Source: Algoriphagus sp.
GTDB taxonomy: Bacteria; Bacteroidota; Bacteroidia; Cytophagales; Cyclobacteriaceae
Direction of reading: 5' to 3'
DNA length: 40,490 nucleotides
Assembly: GCA_030729785.1 (NCBI GenBank)
Contig: JANQWS010000095.1
Location: 1 to 40,490 of the forward strand
Both the position numbers and the translations under genes were made by a program. The notes under the pieces were generated by a model. The model ran no database searches, had not been told where the DNA came from, and saw only the letters and a program-made list of their open reading frames with translations. This document shows positions 30,401 to 39,215 of this stretch, piece by piece. Position 1 is the stretch's first letter. The number at the start of each line of letters is the position of its first letter.

Positions 30401-31954
30401 ATGTTTTTATGGCTAAGTAAAAGCAGACTAACTGCTATTGGTTTTCTTTCGCTTATCAGTATCCTCGCTCCTGCGCAGCAAAAATCTGATAAAAAAAATC
30501 CAAACATTGTATTGATTTACCTTGACGATCTCGGCTATGGTGATGTTAGTGCCTATCAATCTGGTACACTTAGGACTCCCAATATGGATGTTTTAGCCAA
30601 CGGAGGATTGAGGTTTACGAATGGATATGCCTCCTCAGCTACTTGCACCCCTAGCCGCTATGCATTGCTGACTGGAACCTATCCATGGAGAAATCAACAA
30701 GCTAAAATTCTTCCCGGTACAGCCCCTTTAATCATTGATACAGCCCAGATGACTTTGCCAAAAATGCTTAAGGCTCAGGGATATGAAACCGCTGTGATTG
30801 GAAAGTGGCATCTTGGATTGGGAACTGGTTTTGTGGATTGGAATCAAGAAATTATCCCAAATCCCAATCATGTAGGATTTGACTTTTCGCATATTTTAGC
30901 TGCTACACAAGATAGAGTTCCTACAGTCTACATTGAAAATGGCTGGGTTGTTAATCTAGACCCGAATGATCCAATTCAAGTTGATTATGATAAGAATTTC
31001 GATGGAGAGCCCACTGGGCTATCTAATCCTGAAATGCTCACAATGAAGTGGCATCATGGGCACAACAATAGTATTGTTAATGGAATTCCACGTATTGGAT
31101 TTATGAAAGGGGGGCAGCGTGCTAAGTGGAGTGATGTGGATATGGCAGATCATTTTCTCCAAATAGGTAAAGCTTACATTACAGAGAAGGCATCTTCAGA
31201 AAAGCCTTTTTTTCTCTTTTTTCCCATGCATCAGCCACATGTTCCTCGTACTCCACACCCCAGATTTGAAGGTAAATCAGGTATGGGGCCACGGGGGGAT
31301 GCCTTGCTTGAGGCAGATTGGGTAATTGGTGAATTGTATACGACTTTGGAGATTGAAGGACTTTTGGAAAATACGCTTATAATTTTCACAAGTGATAATG
31401 GTCCTGTTTTAAACGATGGGTATTACGACGATGCGGTAGAAAAATTGGGAAATCATACCCCTTCAGGTCCGCTTCGAGGAGGAAAATATGCACTATTTGA
31501 GGCAGGAACCAAAGTGCCATTCGTTGTCTTTTGGAAAGGGGAAATCCAACTTGGAGTTTCCAATGCATTAGTATCCCAGATTGATTTATTGAGTTCTTTG
31601 GCCTCCTTAGTAGGAAGTTCTGAAACTGGAATGGATAGTGAAAACTTGATGGATGTATTTATGGGGAAAAGCCATGAAGGTCGGGAGGCAGTTATAGTGG
31701 AAGCAAGTACAAAAACAGCACTTCGAGCAGGGGATTGGGCCATGATTCCGCCTTATACTGGCCCAGCGGTCCAGAATCAAGTAAATATTGAGCTAGGCAA
31801 TTCTCCAGAATACCAATTATATAATTTGAAGATTGATCCGGGTCAAAGAAATAATTTATCCAAATCCAATCCTGAAAAGCTAGAAGAAATGAAGAAAATC
31901 TATCATTTAATCAGGGGCAATGGAAGTACAATCGAGCCGCTAGAATTAAAGTGA
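30401..31954 (+). CDS. Secreted type I sulfatase (arylsulfatase family)
   Basis: A 517-residue protein with a signal peptide (about 1-25, cleavage near APA-QQ). The sulfatase domain starts NPNIVLIYLDDLGYGDVS, where D42 and D43 bind the metal. The modification site is CTPSRYALLTGTYP, with Cys82 to be converted to formylglycine (CxPSR). Further metal and substrate motifs are GKWHLG, HQPHVPRTPHP and TSDNGP. It would cleave sulfate esters in the periplasm or outside the cell, typically from sulfated polysaccharides. No SusC/SusD pair or sulfatase-maturing enzyme is in the window. Its natural substrate is unknown. Confidence 0.93.
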   Translation: MFLWLSKSRLTAIGFLSLISILAPAQQKSDKKNPNIVLIYLDDLGYGDVSAYQSGTLRTPNMDVLANGGLRFTNGYASSATCTPSRYALLTGTYPWRNQQAKILPGTAPLIIDTAQMTLPKMLKAQGYETAVIGKWHLGLGTGFVDWNQEIIPNPNHVGFDFSHILAATQDRVPTVYIENGWVVNLDPNDPIQVDYDKNFDGEPTGLSNPEMLTMKWHHGHNNSIVNGIPRIGFMKGGQRAKWSDVDMADHFLQIGKAYITEKASSEKPFFLFFPMHQPHVPRTPHPRFEGKSGMGPRGDALLEADWVIGELYTTLEIEGLLENTLIIFTSDNGPVLNDGYYDDAVEKLGNHTPSGPLRGGKYALFEAGTKVPFVVFWKGEIQLGVSNALVSQIDLLSSLASLVGSSETGMDSENLMDVFMGKSHEGREAVIVEASTKTALRAGDWAMIPPYTGPAVQNQVNIELGNSPEYQLYNLKIDPGQRNNLSKSNPEKLEEMKKIYHLIRGNGSTIEPLELK

Positions 31955-32057
31955 AAAACTAAATTTTTTGCTCATAGACAACAGATTTACAAAGGTTTGA
32001 ATAGTTGGAATTTATCTGTCAGGCTATTTTAACCCAAACTTAAAGGATTTAAAAGCT

Positions 32058-32555
32058 TCAAAAATTAAGCTCCATCACCACATCGTCCATCACGAATCCA
32101 TTGCCAATATCGATGACCTCCTTGTAGACTTCTACAAATCCTTGGCTCCTATAAAAATCAATTGCTTTTTGGTTGTCCTTGTTCACATTCAAGGTCAAAC
32201 TTTGTTGACCTGCTTCCCGCATCCGTCTTGCTACCTCCTGAAGGAGTGCTTTTCCTATTCCTTTTCCATGATAGCTGGGGAGAAGGTACAATTTATGAAG
32301 TTTGGACTTTGATTCCTCCAAATAGAAAAGTTCGAATCCAGCAAATCCAATGGCTGTTCCATTCTCCTCAGCAATCAAAAAAGTATGCCCCCTCTCTACT
32401 TGCGATTCGAGTTGTGGCTGGTCATACATCCAATGGAGCATGTAATCAATCTGCTCCGTACTCAAAATATTTGCAAAGGTTGAAGGCCAAGTTTGGTTTG
32501 CGATGCTTTGCACGATGGAGAGTTCTTCCTTTCCAATTTGTCTGAGTTGAACCAT
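32058..32555 (-). CDS. GNAT-family N-acetyltransferase
   Basis: A 165-residue single GNAT domain. The acetyl-CoA binding segment reads LHKLYLLPSYHGKGIGKALLQEVARRM (motif A, Q/R-x-x-G-x-G/A type). It is preceded by GTAIGFAGFELF and followed by LTLNVNKDNQKAIDFYRSQGFVEV (motif B). The acceptor is not deducible. It lies 24 bp downstream of the E1 gene on the same strand, so it may be co-transcribed. The ATG at 32555 gives a normal N-terminus. Confidence 0.9.
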   Translation of the reverse strand: MVQLRQIGKEELSIVQSIANQTWPSTFANILSTEQIDYMLHWMYDQPQLESQVERGHTFLIAEENGTAIGFAGFELFYLEESKSKLHKLYLLPSYHGKGIGKALLQEVARRMREAGQQSLTLNVNKDNQKAIDFYRSQGFVEVYKEVIDIGNGFVMDDVVMELNF

Positions 32556-32579
32556 GGGTGTTGAATTTCTGGTTTGTAC

Positions 32580-34583
32580 TTAAAATGCAAGCAGTCCTTG
32601 AAGTTTATCTTTGAATCTATCCGCTGGGAGAAATTGTTTTTCTAAGTTGGGAGCAAAAGGCACAGGTGTATCCAAACTGCCTTCCCGCATCACGGGAGCG
32701 TCCAAATAGGAGAAGCAATGCTCTGAAATCCAAGCGCAGATTTCAGCACCAATTCCTCCAGTCAGCGTATCTTCCTGTAGGAAAATAACTCTCCCTGTTT
32801 TTTTAACCGTTGCTGCTACCGCTTCCTGATCCCATGGGAGCAAGGTGCGGAGGTCTAAGATATCTGCAGAGATACCGAGTTCTTCGACGGTCTTGGTGGC
32901 CCAATGTACCCCCATGCCGTAGGTGATGATAGAAACCTGTGTTCCAGTGGCTGCTAGGGCCGCTTTCCCAATTTGCACCGTGTAATAGCTATCTGGCACC
33001 GGCCCCGAGATGGATCGGTAGAGGAGTTTGTGTTCAAAGTAGAGGTAAGGATTAGGATCTTCCAAAGCAGCATTGAGCAAGCCCTTGGCGTCATGGGGAT
33101 TGGAAGGGTAAACGATTTTTAGCCCTGGGGTATGAAAAAACCAGGCTTCGTTGGACTGGGAATGGAAAGGTCCTGCAGCGGTACCGGCACCTGTTGGCAT
33201 GCGAACCACCACATCGGCAGCCTGGCCCCAACGGTAGTGAATCTTGGCCAGATTATTCACGATTTGATTGAAGCCCACACTTACAAAGTCGGCAAACTGC
33301 ATTTCAACCATGGTCTTGTAGCCTTTGATAGAAAGCCCTAGGCCTGCCCCAATAATCGCGCTTTCGCAGAGGGGTGTATTTCGTACACGGTCACCACCAA
33401 ATTGGGCCTTAAATCCATCTGTAATTTTAAATACTCCTCCGTAATCCCCAATATCCTGGCCCATCAACACCAGGTTGGGGTATTTCTCCATAGATTGACG
33501 AAGGCCATCGCTGATGGCATCGATGAAGCGCTTCTCTGTTTGCTCAGTGCCTGGAGTCCATACTTGTTGGGTCCAAGGAGCATACACATCGCCCAGTTCC
33601 TTATCTACTTGTGCACCCACTGCTTCTTCCGCAAAGGCAATTTCTAAAGCATCGTTGATTTGGTTTTTAACTTTTGCATCAAGTTTTTCTTTGAGTGCTT
33701 TATCCAGTACACCGATGGAAATGAGGTAATCCTCGTAGCGATCTACTGGATCCAATTGCCCCCATTCTTCCATCATGAATTTGGGAACATACTTGGTGCC
33801 GGATGCTTCTTCGTGGCCACGCATGCGGAAGGTGATCGCTTCGACGAGGACTGGTCTGGGATTTTCTCTTAGGTCTTCGGCAAGGTGCAAAATAGTATCG
33901 TAGACTTCTAGCACATTATTCCCCTGAATCCGTACTGCCTCCATGCCGTATCCGGGACCTTTTTCGGTGAAGTATTGGAAGGCAAACTGCTCCTCGCTCG
34001 GGGTGGAAAGTCCATAGCCGTTGTGTTCCACCACAAAAATCACTGGTAATTTCCAAACAGCTGCCACATTGAGCCCCTCGTGAAAGTCTCCCTCTGAACT
34101 TGCACCATCTCCTGAAAAGACGAGAGCCACTTTTTTCTCCCCAGCAAGTTTGTGTGCCAACCCAATTCCGTCAGCAATGGCCAACTGAGGACCGAGGTGA
34201 GAAATCATTCCCACAATATGGTGTTCGATGCTACCAAAGTGGAAGGAACGGTCTCTTCCCTTCGTAAATCCCAATTCTTTGCCCTGAAACTGGGCAAAAA
34301 GGCGTTCTAGGGGTAGATTTCGTCCAGTAAAAACACCCAAATTGCGGTGCATGGGTAGGATAAATTCATCCGAATCAAGGGCATTTACCGCACCGATTGA
34401 AATGGCTTCTTGCCCCCATCCACTAAACCACTTTGATATTCGTCCTTGTCGAAGGAGGATTAGCATTTTCTCTTCAATTCTTCGCGGCACTAGCAAAGAT
34501 TCGTAGAGGTTCAGTAGGGTCTCGTTAGAATGATTTTTTCGATCAAAAGCTAAATTTTGGGCGTTTGGGGCGGTGAATTCCAT
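32580..34583 (-). CDS. 2-Oxoacid dehydrogenase E1, fused alpha and beta subunits
   Basis: A 667-residue thiamine-diphosphate enzyme in which E1-alpha (about 1-350) and E1-beta (about 355-667) are one chain. The alpha half has RRIEEKMLILLRQGRISKWFSG and the ThDP motif GDGASSEGDFHEGLNVAAVWKLPVIFVVEHN (158-188). The beta half has LMGQDIGDYGGVFKITDGF, TPLCESAIIGAGLGLSIKGYK, EMQFADFVSVGFNQI and DLRTLLPWDQEAV. It decarboxylates 2-oxo acids and hands the acyl group to a lipoyl-E2. Similarity of wording is closest to branched-chain 2-oxoacid E1, but pyruvate specificity cannot be excluded. E2 and E3 are not in the window. Confidence 0.92.
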   Translation of the reverse strand: MEFTAPNAQNLAFDRKNHSNETLLNLYESLLVPRRIEEKMLILLRQGRISKWFSGWGQEAISIGAVNALDSDEFILPMHRNLGVFTGRNLPLERLFAQFQGKELGFTKGRDRSFHFGSIEHHIVGMISHLGPQLAIADGIGLAHKLAGEKKVALVFSGDGASSEGDFHEGLNVAAVWKLPVIFVVEHNGYGLSTPSEEQFAFQYFTEKGPGYGMEAVRIQGNNVLEVYDTILHLAEDLRENPRPVLVEAITFRMRGHEEASGTKYVPKFMMEEWGQLDPVDRYEDYLISIGVLDKALKEKLDAKVKNQINDALEIAFAEEAVGAQVDKELGDVYAPWTQQVWTPGTEQTEKRFIDAISDGLRQSMEKYPNLVLMGQDIGDYGGVFKITDGFKAQFGGDRVRNTPLCESAIIGAGLGLSIKGYKTMVEMQFADFVSVGFNQIVNNLAKIHYRWGQAADVVVRMPTGAGTAAGPFHSQSNEAWFFHTPGLKIVYPSNPHDAKGLLNAALEDPNPYLYFEHKLLYRSISGPVPDSYYTVQIGKAALAATGTQVSIITYGMGVHWATKTVEELGISADILDLRTLLPWDQEAVAATVKKTGRVIFLQEDTLTGGIGAEICAWISEHCFSYLDAPVMREGSLDTPVPFAPNLEKQFLPADRFKDKLQGLLAF

Positions 34584-34937
34584 AGAGGGTGATTTTCTAA
34601 ACTAAGGTACGCTAGGGAAAGTAATCGCCAAAAGGTTTTTGTATGGAGGGAGCTGATTTAGAAAAAGAAGTGACTTTGATTCCCTCTCCTGCAAGCGCCC
34701 CGACTTACGTCGGGGCTAAAAATAAATGCAAGGAGTTAAAAAATTTTGCTGTATGTGACGAAATTAGATAAAACTGGACCCCAACTTTCAAACCCTGCGT
34801 TAAGGTTGTTTTACCAATGTGTTAAGAAGGGGTGGGCAAGGGGAAAAAGGCTGCGTCCAAACCAGGGTCAAGTAGGCTGACTATTCTTTTTCAAGCCTTT
34901 TTACCTACCTTCGTCCTCCAAAATCGATGTAAATTCT
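34584..34937. other. Divergent intergenic region between the E1 gene and rimO
   Basis: About 350 bases without a gene. It must hold the promoters of both flanking genes; weak -7-like boxes are GTACCTTAG read on the minus strand near 34604 and TACCTTCG near 34906. The only clear structure is a hairpin at 34697-34716. No RNA gene or riboswitch was recognised. Confidence 0.45.
34697..34716. repeat. GC-rich hairpin (intergenic palindrome)
   Basis: GCCCCGAC (34697-34704) and GTCGGGGC (34709-34716) form a perfect 8-bp stem with a TTAC loop. No T run follows on the plus strand, so it is a poor terminator. It resembles a dispersed intergenic palindrome, but only one copy is in the window. Confidence 0.6.
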
Positions 34938-36251
34938 GTGAAAGCAAGAACATTAAAAAAGGATAAAGTCAACATCATCACGATGGGTTGTTCCAAAAAT
35001 CTGGTGGATTCTGAGGTACTCCTTACCCAACTTAAAGGCAATGGGATTGATGCCAGCCATGAGTCAGACCGTCAGGATAATAACATCATTATTATCAACA
35101 CTTGCGGATTTATTGACAATGCCAAGCAAGAATCCATCGATACCATTTTACAATATGTAGAGGCGAAGGAAAAGGGATTGGTAGACAAGGTCTATGTAAC
35201 AGGCTGCCTTTCGCAGCGATACAAAGATGACTTGGAGCAAGAGATTCCTCAAGTAGATGCTTTCTTTGGAACACGGGATCTACCCGCAATACTCAAAAAG
35301 TTCAAAGCCGATTACAAGCATGAACTGGTAGGAGAGCGGTTGCTTACCCATGCTAGTCACTATGCCTATATGAAGATATCCGAGGGCTGCGATCGTCCTT
35401 GTTCCTTCTGCGCCATCCCCTTGATGCGGGGAGGTCATATTTCCAGACCCATCGAAGAACTTGTCAAAGAAGCCCAGCACCAGGCTGCCAACGGCACCAA
35501 GGAACTGTTGCTCATCGCACAAGATTCGACTTATTATGGGTTAGACTTGTACAAAAAGCGTAACCTTGCTGAGCTACTTCGAAAGCTTTCTGACGTGGAG
35601 GGAATCGACTGGATTCGTCTGCATTACGCCTATCCGACTGGCTTTCCGATGGACGTCATCGAGGTGATGAAGGAGCGTTCGAATATTTGCAAGTACCTAG
35701 ACATACCCCTCCAACACGGTTCGACAGATGTGCTCAAAGCCATGCGTAGAGGAACTACCCGTGAGAAGCAGGAGGAATTGATTCACAGCATCCGTAACCT
35801 GATTCCTGAGATTGCGATTCGCACGACGCTTATTGCCGGACACCCTGGTGAAGGAGAAAAGGAATTCCAAGAGATGGTTGATTTTGTGGAACGAATGAAA
35901 TTTGAACGCTTGGGGGTATTTACCTATTCTCATGAGGAAAATACGCATGCTTTTGGGATGGAAGACCTTTTGTCTCAAGAAGAAAAGCAAGCGCGTGCCA
36001 ATCAGCTAATGGAAGTACAGGAACAGATTAGTTACGACCTCAACCAAGAAAAAATAGGCAAGACCTTCAAGGTATTGATTGATAAGAAGGAGGGTGGAAA
36101 TTTTGTGGGGCGTACCGAGTATGATTCGGTAGAGGTAGATAACGAAGTCTTGATCGATGCTGCCACTCAGTACTGTCGTGTAGGGGATTTTGTAACTGTT
36201 AAGGTATACGATGCTACCGAGTTTGACTTGTTTGCAACTGTAATAGACTAA
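34938..36251 (+). CDS. rimO: Ribosomal protein S12 methylthiotransferase
   Basis: A 437-residue radical-SAM enzyme that adds a methylthio group to the conserved aspartate of ribosomal protein S12. The N-terminal MTTase domain reads VNIITMGCSKNLVDSEVLLTQL, with further cluster cysteines in NTCGF and VTGCLSQRY. The radical-SAM triad is CDRPCSFC, in SEGCDRPCSFCAIPLMRGG, where the RimO-type context separates it from MiaB. A TRAM domain forms the C-terminus (about 375-437). The start is GTG at 34938; the nearby ATG at 34926 is followed at once by a stop. A terminator follows the stop codon. Confidence 0.96.
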   Translation: MKARTLKKDKVNIITMGCSKNLVDSEVLLTQLKGNGIDASHESDRQDNNIIIINTCGFIDNAKQESIDTILQYVEAKEKGLVDKVYVTGCLSQRYKDDLEQEIPQVDAFFGTRDLPAILKKFKADYKHELVGERLLTHASHYAYMKISEGCDRPCSFCAIPLMRGGHISRPIEELVKEAQHQAANGTKELLLIAQDSTYYGLDLYKKRNLAELLRKLSDVEGIDWIRLHYAYPTGFPMDVIEVMKERSNICKYLDIPLQHGSTDVLKAMRRGTTREKQEELIHSIRNLIPEIAIRTTLIAGHPGEGEKEFQEMVDFVERMKFERLGVFTYSHEENTHAFGMEDLLSQEEKQARANQLMEVQEQISYDLNQEKIGKTFKVLIDKKEGGNFVGRTEYDSVEVDNEVLIDAATQYCRVGDFVTVKVYDATEFDLFATVID

Positions 36252-36260
36252 AAAGTAAAA

Positions 36261-36285
36261 AAAAAGGAGCTGCGGCTCCTTTTTT
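36261..36285 (+). terminator. Terminator of rimO
   Basis: AAAAAGGAGC (36261-36270) pairs with GCTCCTTTTT (36275-36284) around a TGCG loop. The T run is part of the stem and continues after it. It starts 9 bp after the rimO stop. Confidence 0.85.
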
Positions 36286-36374
36286 ATGCAAAACATAAAA
36301 AAAATTGAAAACTTCAAGGCGGTTCATTCGTTCTTAAAGGACTGAAGTAATCTTGTTCAATTCAATTTATCAGT

Positions 36375-37754
36375 ATGAAATTTCTTCACCCGCTAGCCCT
36401 TCTTCTTCTTTTTTTAAGTAGCCATGTAGCTCACGCACAAGGCTATTTTTACTTCGGGAATTCAAATTTAGTAGGAACGGGGAGAATGGTTGGAACTAGT
36501 AAAGAAGGGGTTTGGGTTATTTATGGCCGAAAAGAACAAGTAGCAAATCCTATTTCGGCGGTAGCCGAAGTAGGAGAAATGGACGTCAAGGAAAACTTCA
36601 ATTTAGAATTTCCCCTTTACGAGCTGACCTTCAAAAGCAATCAGGTAGATGGGATTTTTCAAGAGTTTTACCCTGAGGGGATGACCAAGAAATTGGTAAA
36701 TTATCAAAATGGGCTGCTTCATGGAGAATTTTTTGAATTTAGTAGGCAAGGCGAGGTCCTTCTTTCAGGGGCTTATTTTGAAGGCGAAAAATCAGGAGAC
36801 TGGTTTGTGTACCGATCAGATGGCAGCCTAAAATCTGAATATAGTTACCAAAACAACCAACTGGAGGGGCTTTCCATTGCTTATTATGCCTCTGGCCAAG
36901 TTTCTGAGCGTATTCCATTTGAGAACGGCGAAATTAATGGATTGTACGAGTCCTTTTTTCCCGACGGAAGCTTGAAGCAAAGTGTGAATTTTGTAGGCGG
37001 TCAGGAGCAGGGAGAGTTCAACCAATTTCATGTGGATGGAAAATTGGCCATTGTGGCAAATTTTTCAAAGGGAATTTTGGAGGGGCTTTGGGAAAACTTC
37101 GATGAACAGGGCCGATTGCTTGCAAGGGGGGGGTACTTCCTAGGAGAGCGTACGGGCGAGTGGAAGGAGATTTATCCCCCTGTGTCTAATTTTTATCAGA
37201 AGGGTAACTATAAAGATGGCTTAAAGGATGGAAAATGGCAGGTTTTAGGAGCCGACGATTTTGTGCACCAGGAAGAGACCTTTGGAGAAGGAGTATTGTT
37301 AGCCATCAGTGAGTTTAAGACCCGCACTGGGGATAAGCTAGATGGGGGAAGTTTGGCAGAAGGTGATGGAAAAAGAGTCCTTTACGACGCGGAAGGAAAC
37401 CGACTAGAAAAGGGAAGGTATACCAATGGTTTGCGTTCGGGTACCTGGTATGCCTACTTTCCAGAAACCAATTTAGTAGCAAGGGCCGGAACTTATGTAA
37501 ATGGACAAAAGCGAGGAACTTGGAAATACTATGATTTTACTGGTCAGTTGGTGAGTGAAGAAGTTTTTACTACATCCTCCGAAGAATCTGAACGAACAGT
37601 AGGTTCTCCTACGGCAGCTGATTCCCCTAAGTCTAGGTCTTATCTGCCGCTACAGACGACTGGTGGAGGAATGGTTAACTCACAAGTTTTAGTTACTACC
37701 CCTGATGGGACGCTAGGTATTTCTGGGCCAGGAATGTTTCAGCGTTGGAATTAA
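36375..37754 (+). CDS. Secreted MORN/YwqK-type repeat protein
   Basis: A 459-residue protein with a signal peptide (MKFLHPLALLLLFLSSHVAHA). From about residue 95 to 390 it is built from roughly a dozen units of about 23 residues of the pattern GxxxGxWxxYxxxGxLxxxxxYxxG. Examples are LLHGEFFEFSRQGEVLLSGAY, KSGDWFVYRSDGSLKSEYSY and EINGLYESFFPDGSLKQSVNF. This is the repeat found in MORN proteins and in proteins annotated as YwqK-family antitoxins. That label does not imply a toxin-antitoxin role here, and no partner gene is adjacent. It is probably a periplasmic or surface protein. The C-terminal 60 residues are Ser/Thr/Gly-rich and not repeated. Confidence 0.85.
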   Translation: MKFLHPLALLLLFLSSHVAHAQGYFYFGNSNLVGTGRMVGTSKEGVWVIYGRKEQVANPISAVAEVGEMDVKENFNLEFPLYELTFKSNQVDGIFQEFYPEGMTKKLVNYQNGLLHGEFFEFSRQGEVLLSGAYFEGEKSGDWFVYRSDGSLKSEYSYQNNQLEGLSIAYYASGQVSERIPFENGEINGLYESFFPDGSLKQSVNFVGGQEQGEFNQFHVDGKLAIVANFSKGILEGLWENFDEQGRLLARGGYFLGERTGEWKEIYPPVSNFYQKGNYKDGLKDGKWQVLGADDFVHQEETFGEGVLLAISEFKTRTGDKLDGGSLAEGDGKRVLYDAEGNRLEKGRYTNGLRSGTWYAYFPETNLVARAGTYVNGQKRGTWKYYDFTGQLVSEEVFTTSSEESERTVGSPTAADSPKSRSYLPLQTTGGGMVNSQVLVTTPDGTLGISGPGMFQRWN

Positions 37755-37761
37755 TATAATT

Positions 37762-37913
37762 GAAATACAATTGAAATAAAATAGAAATAGCCCAAGCGAG
37801 CTCGGGGAAATAAGAAATTCAATTCGTATTTCTACCTTATTTCACGAAGCCTGCCTGACGCAGGCAGGCGAAGCGGTGTGTATTTCCATTCTATTTCTAT
37901 ATTATTTCCATTT
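37762..37913. repeat. Inverted 11-bp tandem arrays around a CAGG palindrome
   Basis: The left side has units GAAATACAATT, GAAATAAAATA and GAAATAGCCCA at exact 11-bp spacing (37762, 37773, 37784). The right side has TATTTCCATTC, TATTTCTATAT and TATTTCCATTT (37881, 37892, 37903), the same TATTTC/GAAATA core on the other strand. Inner inverted arms are GAAATAAG (37807-37814) and CTTATTTC (37836-37843). Between them and the right array, GCCTGCCTG (37849-37857) and CAGGCAGGC (37861-37869) form a perfect palindrome with an ACG loop. The 200-bp gap between two co-directional genes holds nothing else. Confidence 0.82.
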
Positions 37914-37954
37914 TCTTTCCCCATTTAACTAATTTCGCATCAAAATCACATTAA

Positions 37955-39118
37955 ATGACCCTGATCGAAGTAACCACCTCCGCACATCAAATTGAATTTA
38001 TCGAGATGGCCCTGTGGTTGTACCGTAACGAGAAGAATTGGATTCGTCCCATCGATCAGGACATTGAGGGGCTTTTCCATGCGGAGACCAACAAGCTTTT
38101 TAGAAATGGTGCCAAGGCCAAGCGCTGGTTACTCCAGGAGGAATCTGGTAAGACCATTGGACGGATTGCTGCATTTGTCAATCCCAAAATGAAGGAAAAG
38201 CAGCCTACAGGGGGTATTGGGTTTTTTGAGTGTATAGAAAATCAAGATGCCGCTTTTCTACTTTTTGATCAAGCCAAAGCCTGGCTGCAAAGCGAAGGGA
38301 TGGAGGCCATGGATGGGCCGATCAACTTTGGGGAGCGTGACAAGTGGTGGGGACTTTTAGTGGATGGATTTTCAGAGCCGAATTACAATATGCCCTGGAA
38401 TTTTGGCTATTACCAGTCCTTTTTCGAGAACTATGGATTTCAATTGTATTTCAAGCAATACACCTATGCACGTAATGTGCAAAATGTAGGATTTGATCAA
38501 AAAATGGTGCAGCGTGCCCAAGTAATCTTGGCAAATAAAGACTACAGCTTTCGCTACATCAAGGGCAAAGAACTCCAAGAGAAGGCGCCAGAATATTTTA
38601 TGACGGTGTACAACAAAGCATGGGCACGTCACCTAGGCAAGTCGATTGCACTTAAGGAGGCGCAATTGATGTTTGCCAAGATGAAACCGATTCTAGACCC
38701 ACGATTGATTTACTTCGCCTTTTTCAAAGGTGAGCCGGTTGGATTTTTTATTCAGATCCCCGAAATCAATCAGATTTTCAAGCATGTCAATGGCAAAATG
38801 GACTTGATCGGGAAACTTAAATTTCTCTGGTACAAGACCTTTTTTCCACCCAATAAAATGCTAGGCTTGGTCTTTGGAGTTGTTCCAGAGCACCAGGGTA
38901 AGGGGGTAGAAAGTGCGATTGTACTGAGTTATGACCAGATGAGTGGCAAGGCCTCGTTTCCTTACAAGACGATTGAGATGAATTGGATTGGCGACTTTAA
39001 TCCAAAGATGATGCGCGTTTGTGAGCAGTTATTGGCAGAGATTTACAAAACTCACCATACCTATCGCTATCTTTTTGATCGGGAAAAGCCCTTTGAAAGA
39101 CACCCTATTTTTGACTAG
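37955..39118 (+). CDS. Conserved GNAT-like protein of unknown function
   Basis: A 387-residue soluble protein. The N-terminal part (about 5-150) looks like an acyl-CoA N-acyltransferase fold: WLLQEESGKTIGRIAAFVNPK, then GFFECIENQDAAFLLFDQAKAWLQSEGMEAMDGP. A conserved-looking FGERDKWWGLLVDGF and NFGYYQSFFENYGFQ follow. The C-terminal part again resembles a GNAT domain (FVVP-type LVFGVVPEHQGKGVESAIVL). A double-GNAT arrangement is likely. No substrate can be named. It is isolated by the repeat region upstream and lies 97 bp before the kinase gene. Confidence 0.75.
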   Translation: MTLIEVTTSAHQIEFIEMALWLYRNEKNWIRPIDQDIEGLFHAETNKLFRNGAKAKRWLLQEESGKTIGRIAAFVNPKMKEKQPTGGIGFFECIENQDAAFLLFDQAKAWLQSEGMEAMDGPINFGERDKWWGLLVDGFSEPNYNMPWNFGYYQSFFENYGFQLYFKQYTYARNVQNVGFDQKMVQRAQVILANKDYSFRYIKGKELQEKAPEYFMTVYNKAWARHLGKSIALKEAQLMFAKMKPILDPRLIYFAFFKGEPVGFFIQIPEINQIFKHVNGKMDLIGKLKFLWYKTFFPPNKMLGLVFGVVPEHQGKGVESAIVLSYDQMSGKASFPYKTIEMNWIGDFNPKMMRVCEQLLAEIYKTHHTYRYLFDREKPFERHPIFD

Positions 39119-39120
39119 CC

Positions 39121-39172
39121 GAACCGGCAAGGTCCTATATATAACAACAGAACGACCGGTTCTAGTTCCGGT
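39121..39172 (+). promoter_or_regulatory. Overlapping inverted repeats before the PfkB-family kinase
   Basis: GAACCGG (39121-39127) is the inverse of CCGGTTC (39156-39162). The same right-hand bases also form a second stem, ACCGG (39155-39159) with CCGGT (39168-39172). The two stems exclude each other. The first could act as a weak terminator or an operator; no T run is present. Confidence 0.4.
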
Positions 39173-39215
39173 ACCAAAAGCAGATTAAATAGACATACCT
39201 CCAAAACATTAACGA

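Noticed and set aside
34697-34716. Rho-independent terminator
   Set aside because: The hairpin has no adjacent U run and no gene ends nearby; both flanking genes point away from it.
36375-37754. Antitoxin of a toxin-antitoxin pair, as the YwqK-family name would suggest
   Set aside because: The protein is secreted, built of MORN-like repeats, and has no adjacent toxin candidate; the family label is not evidence of function.
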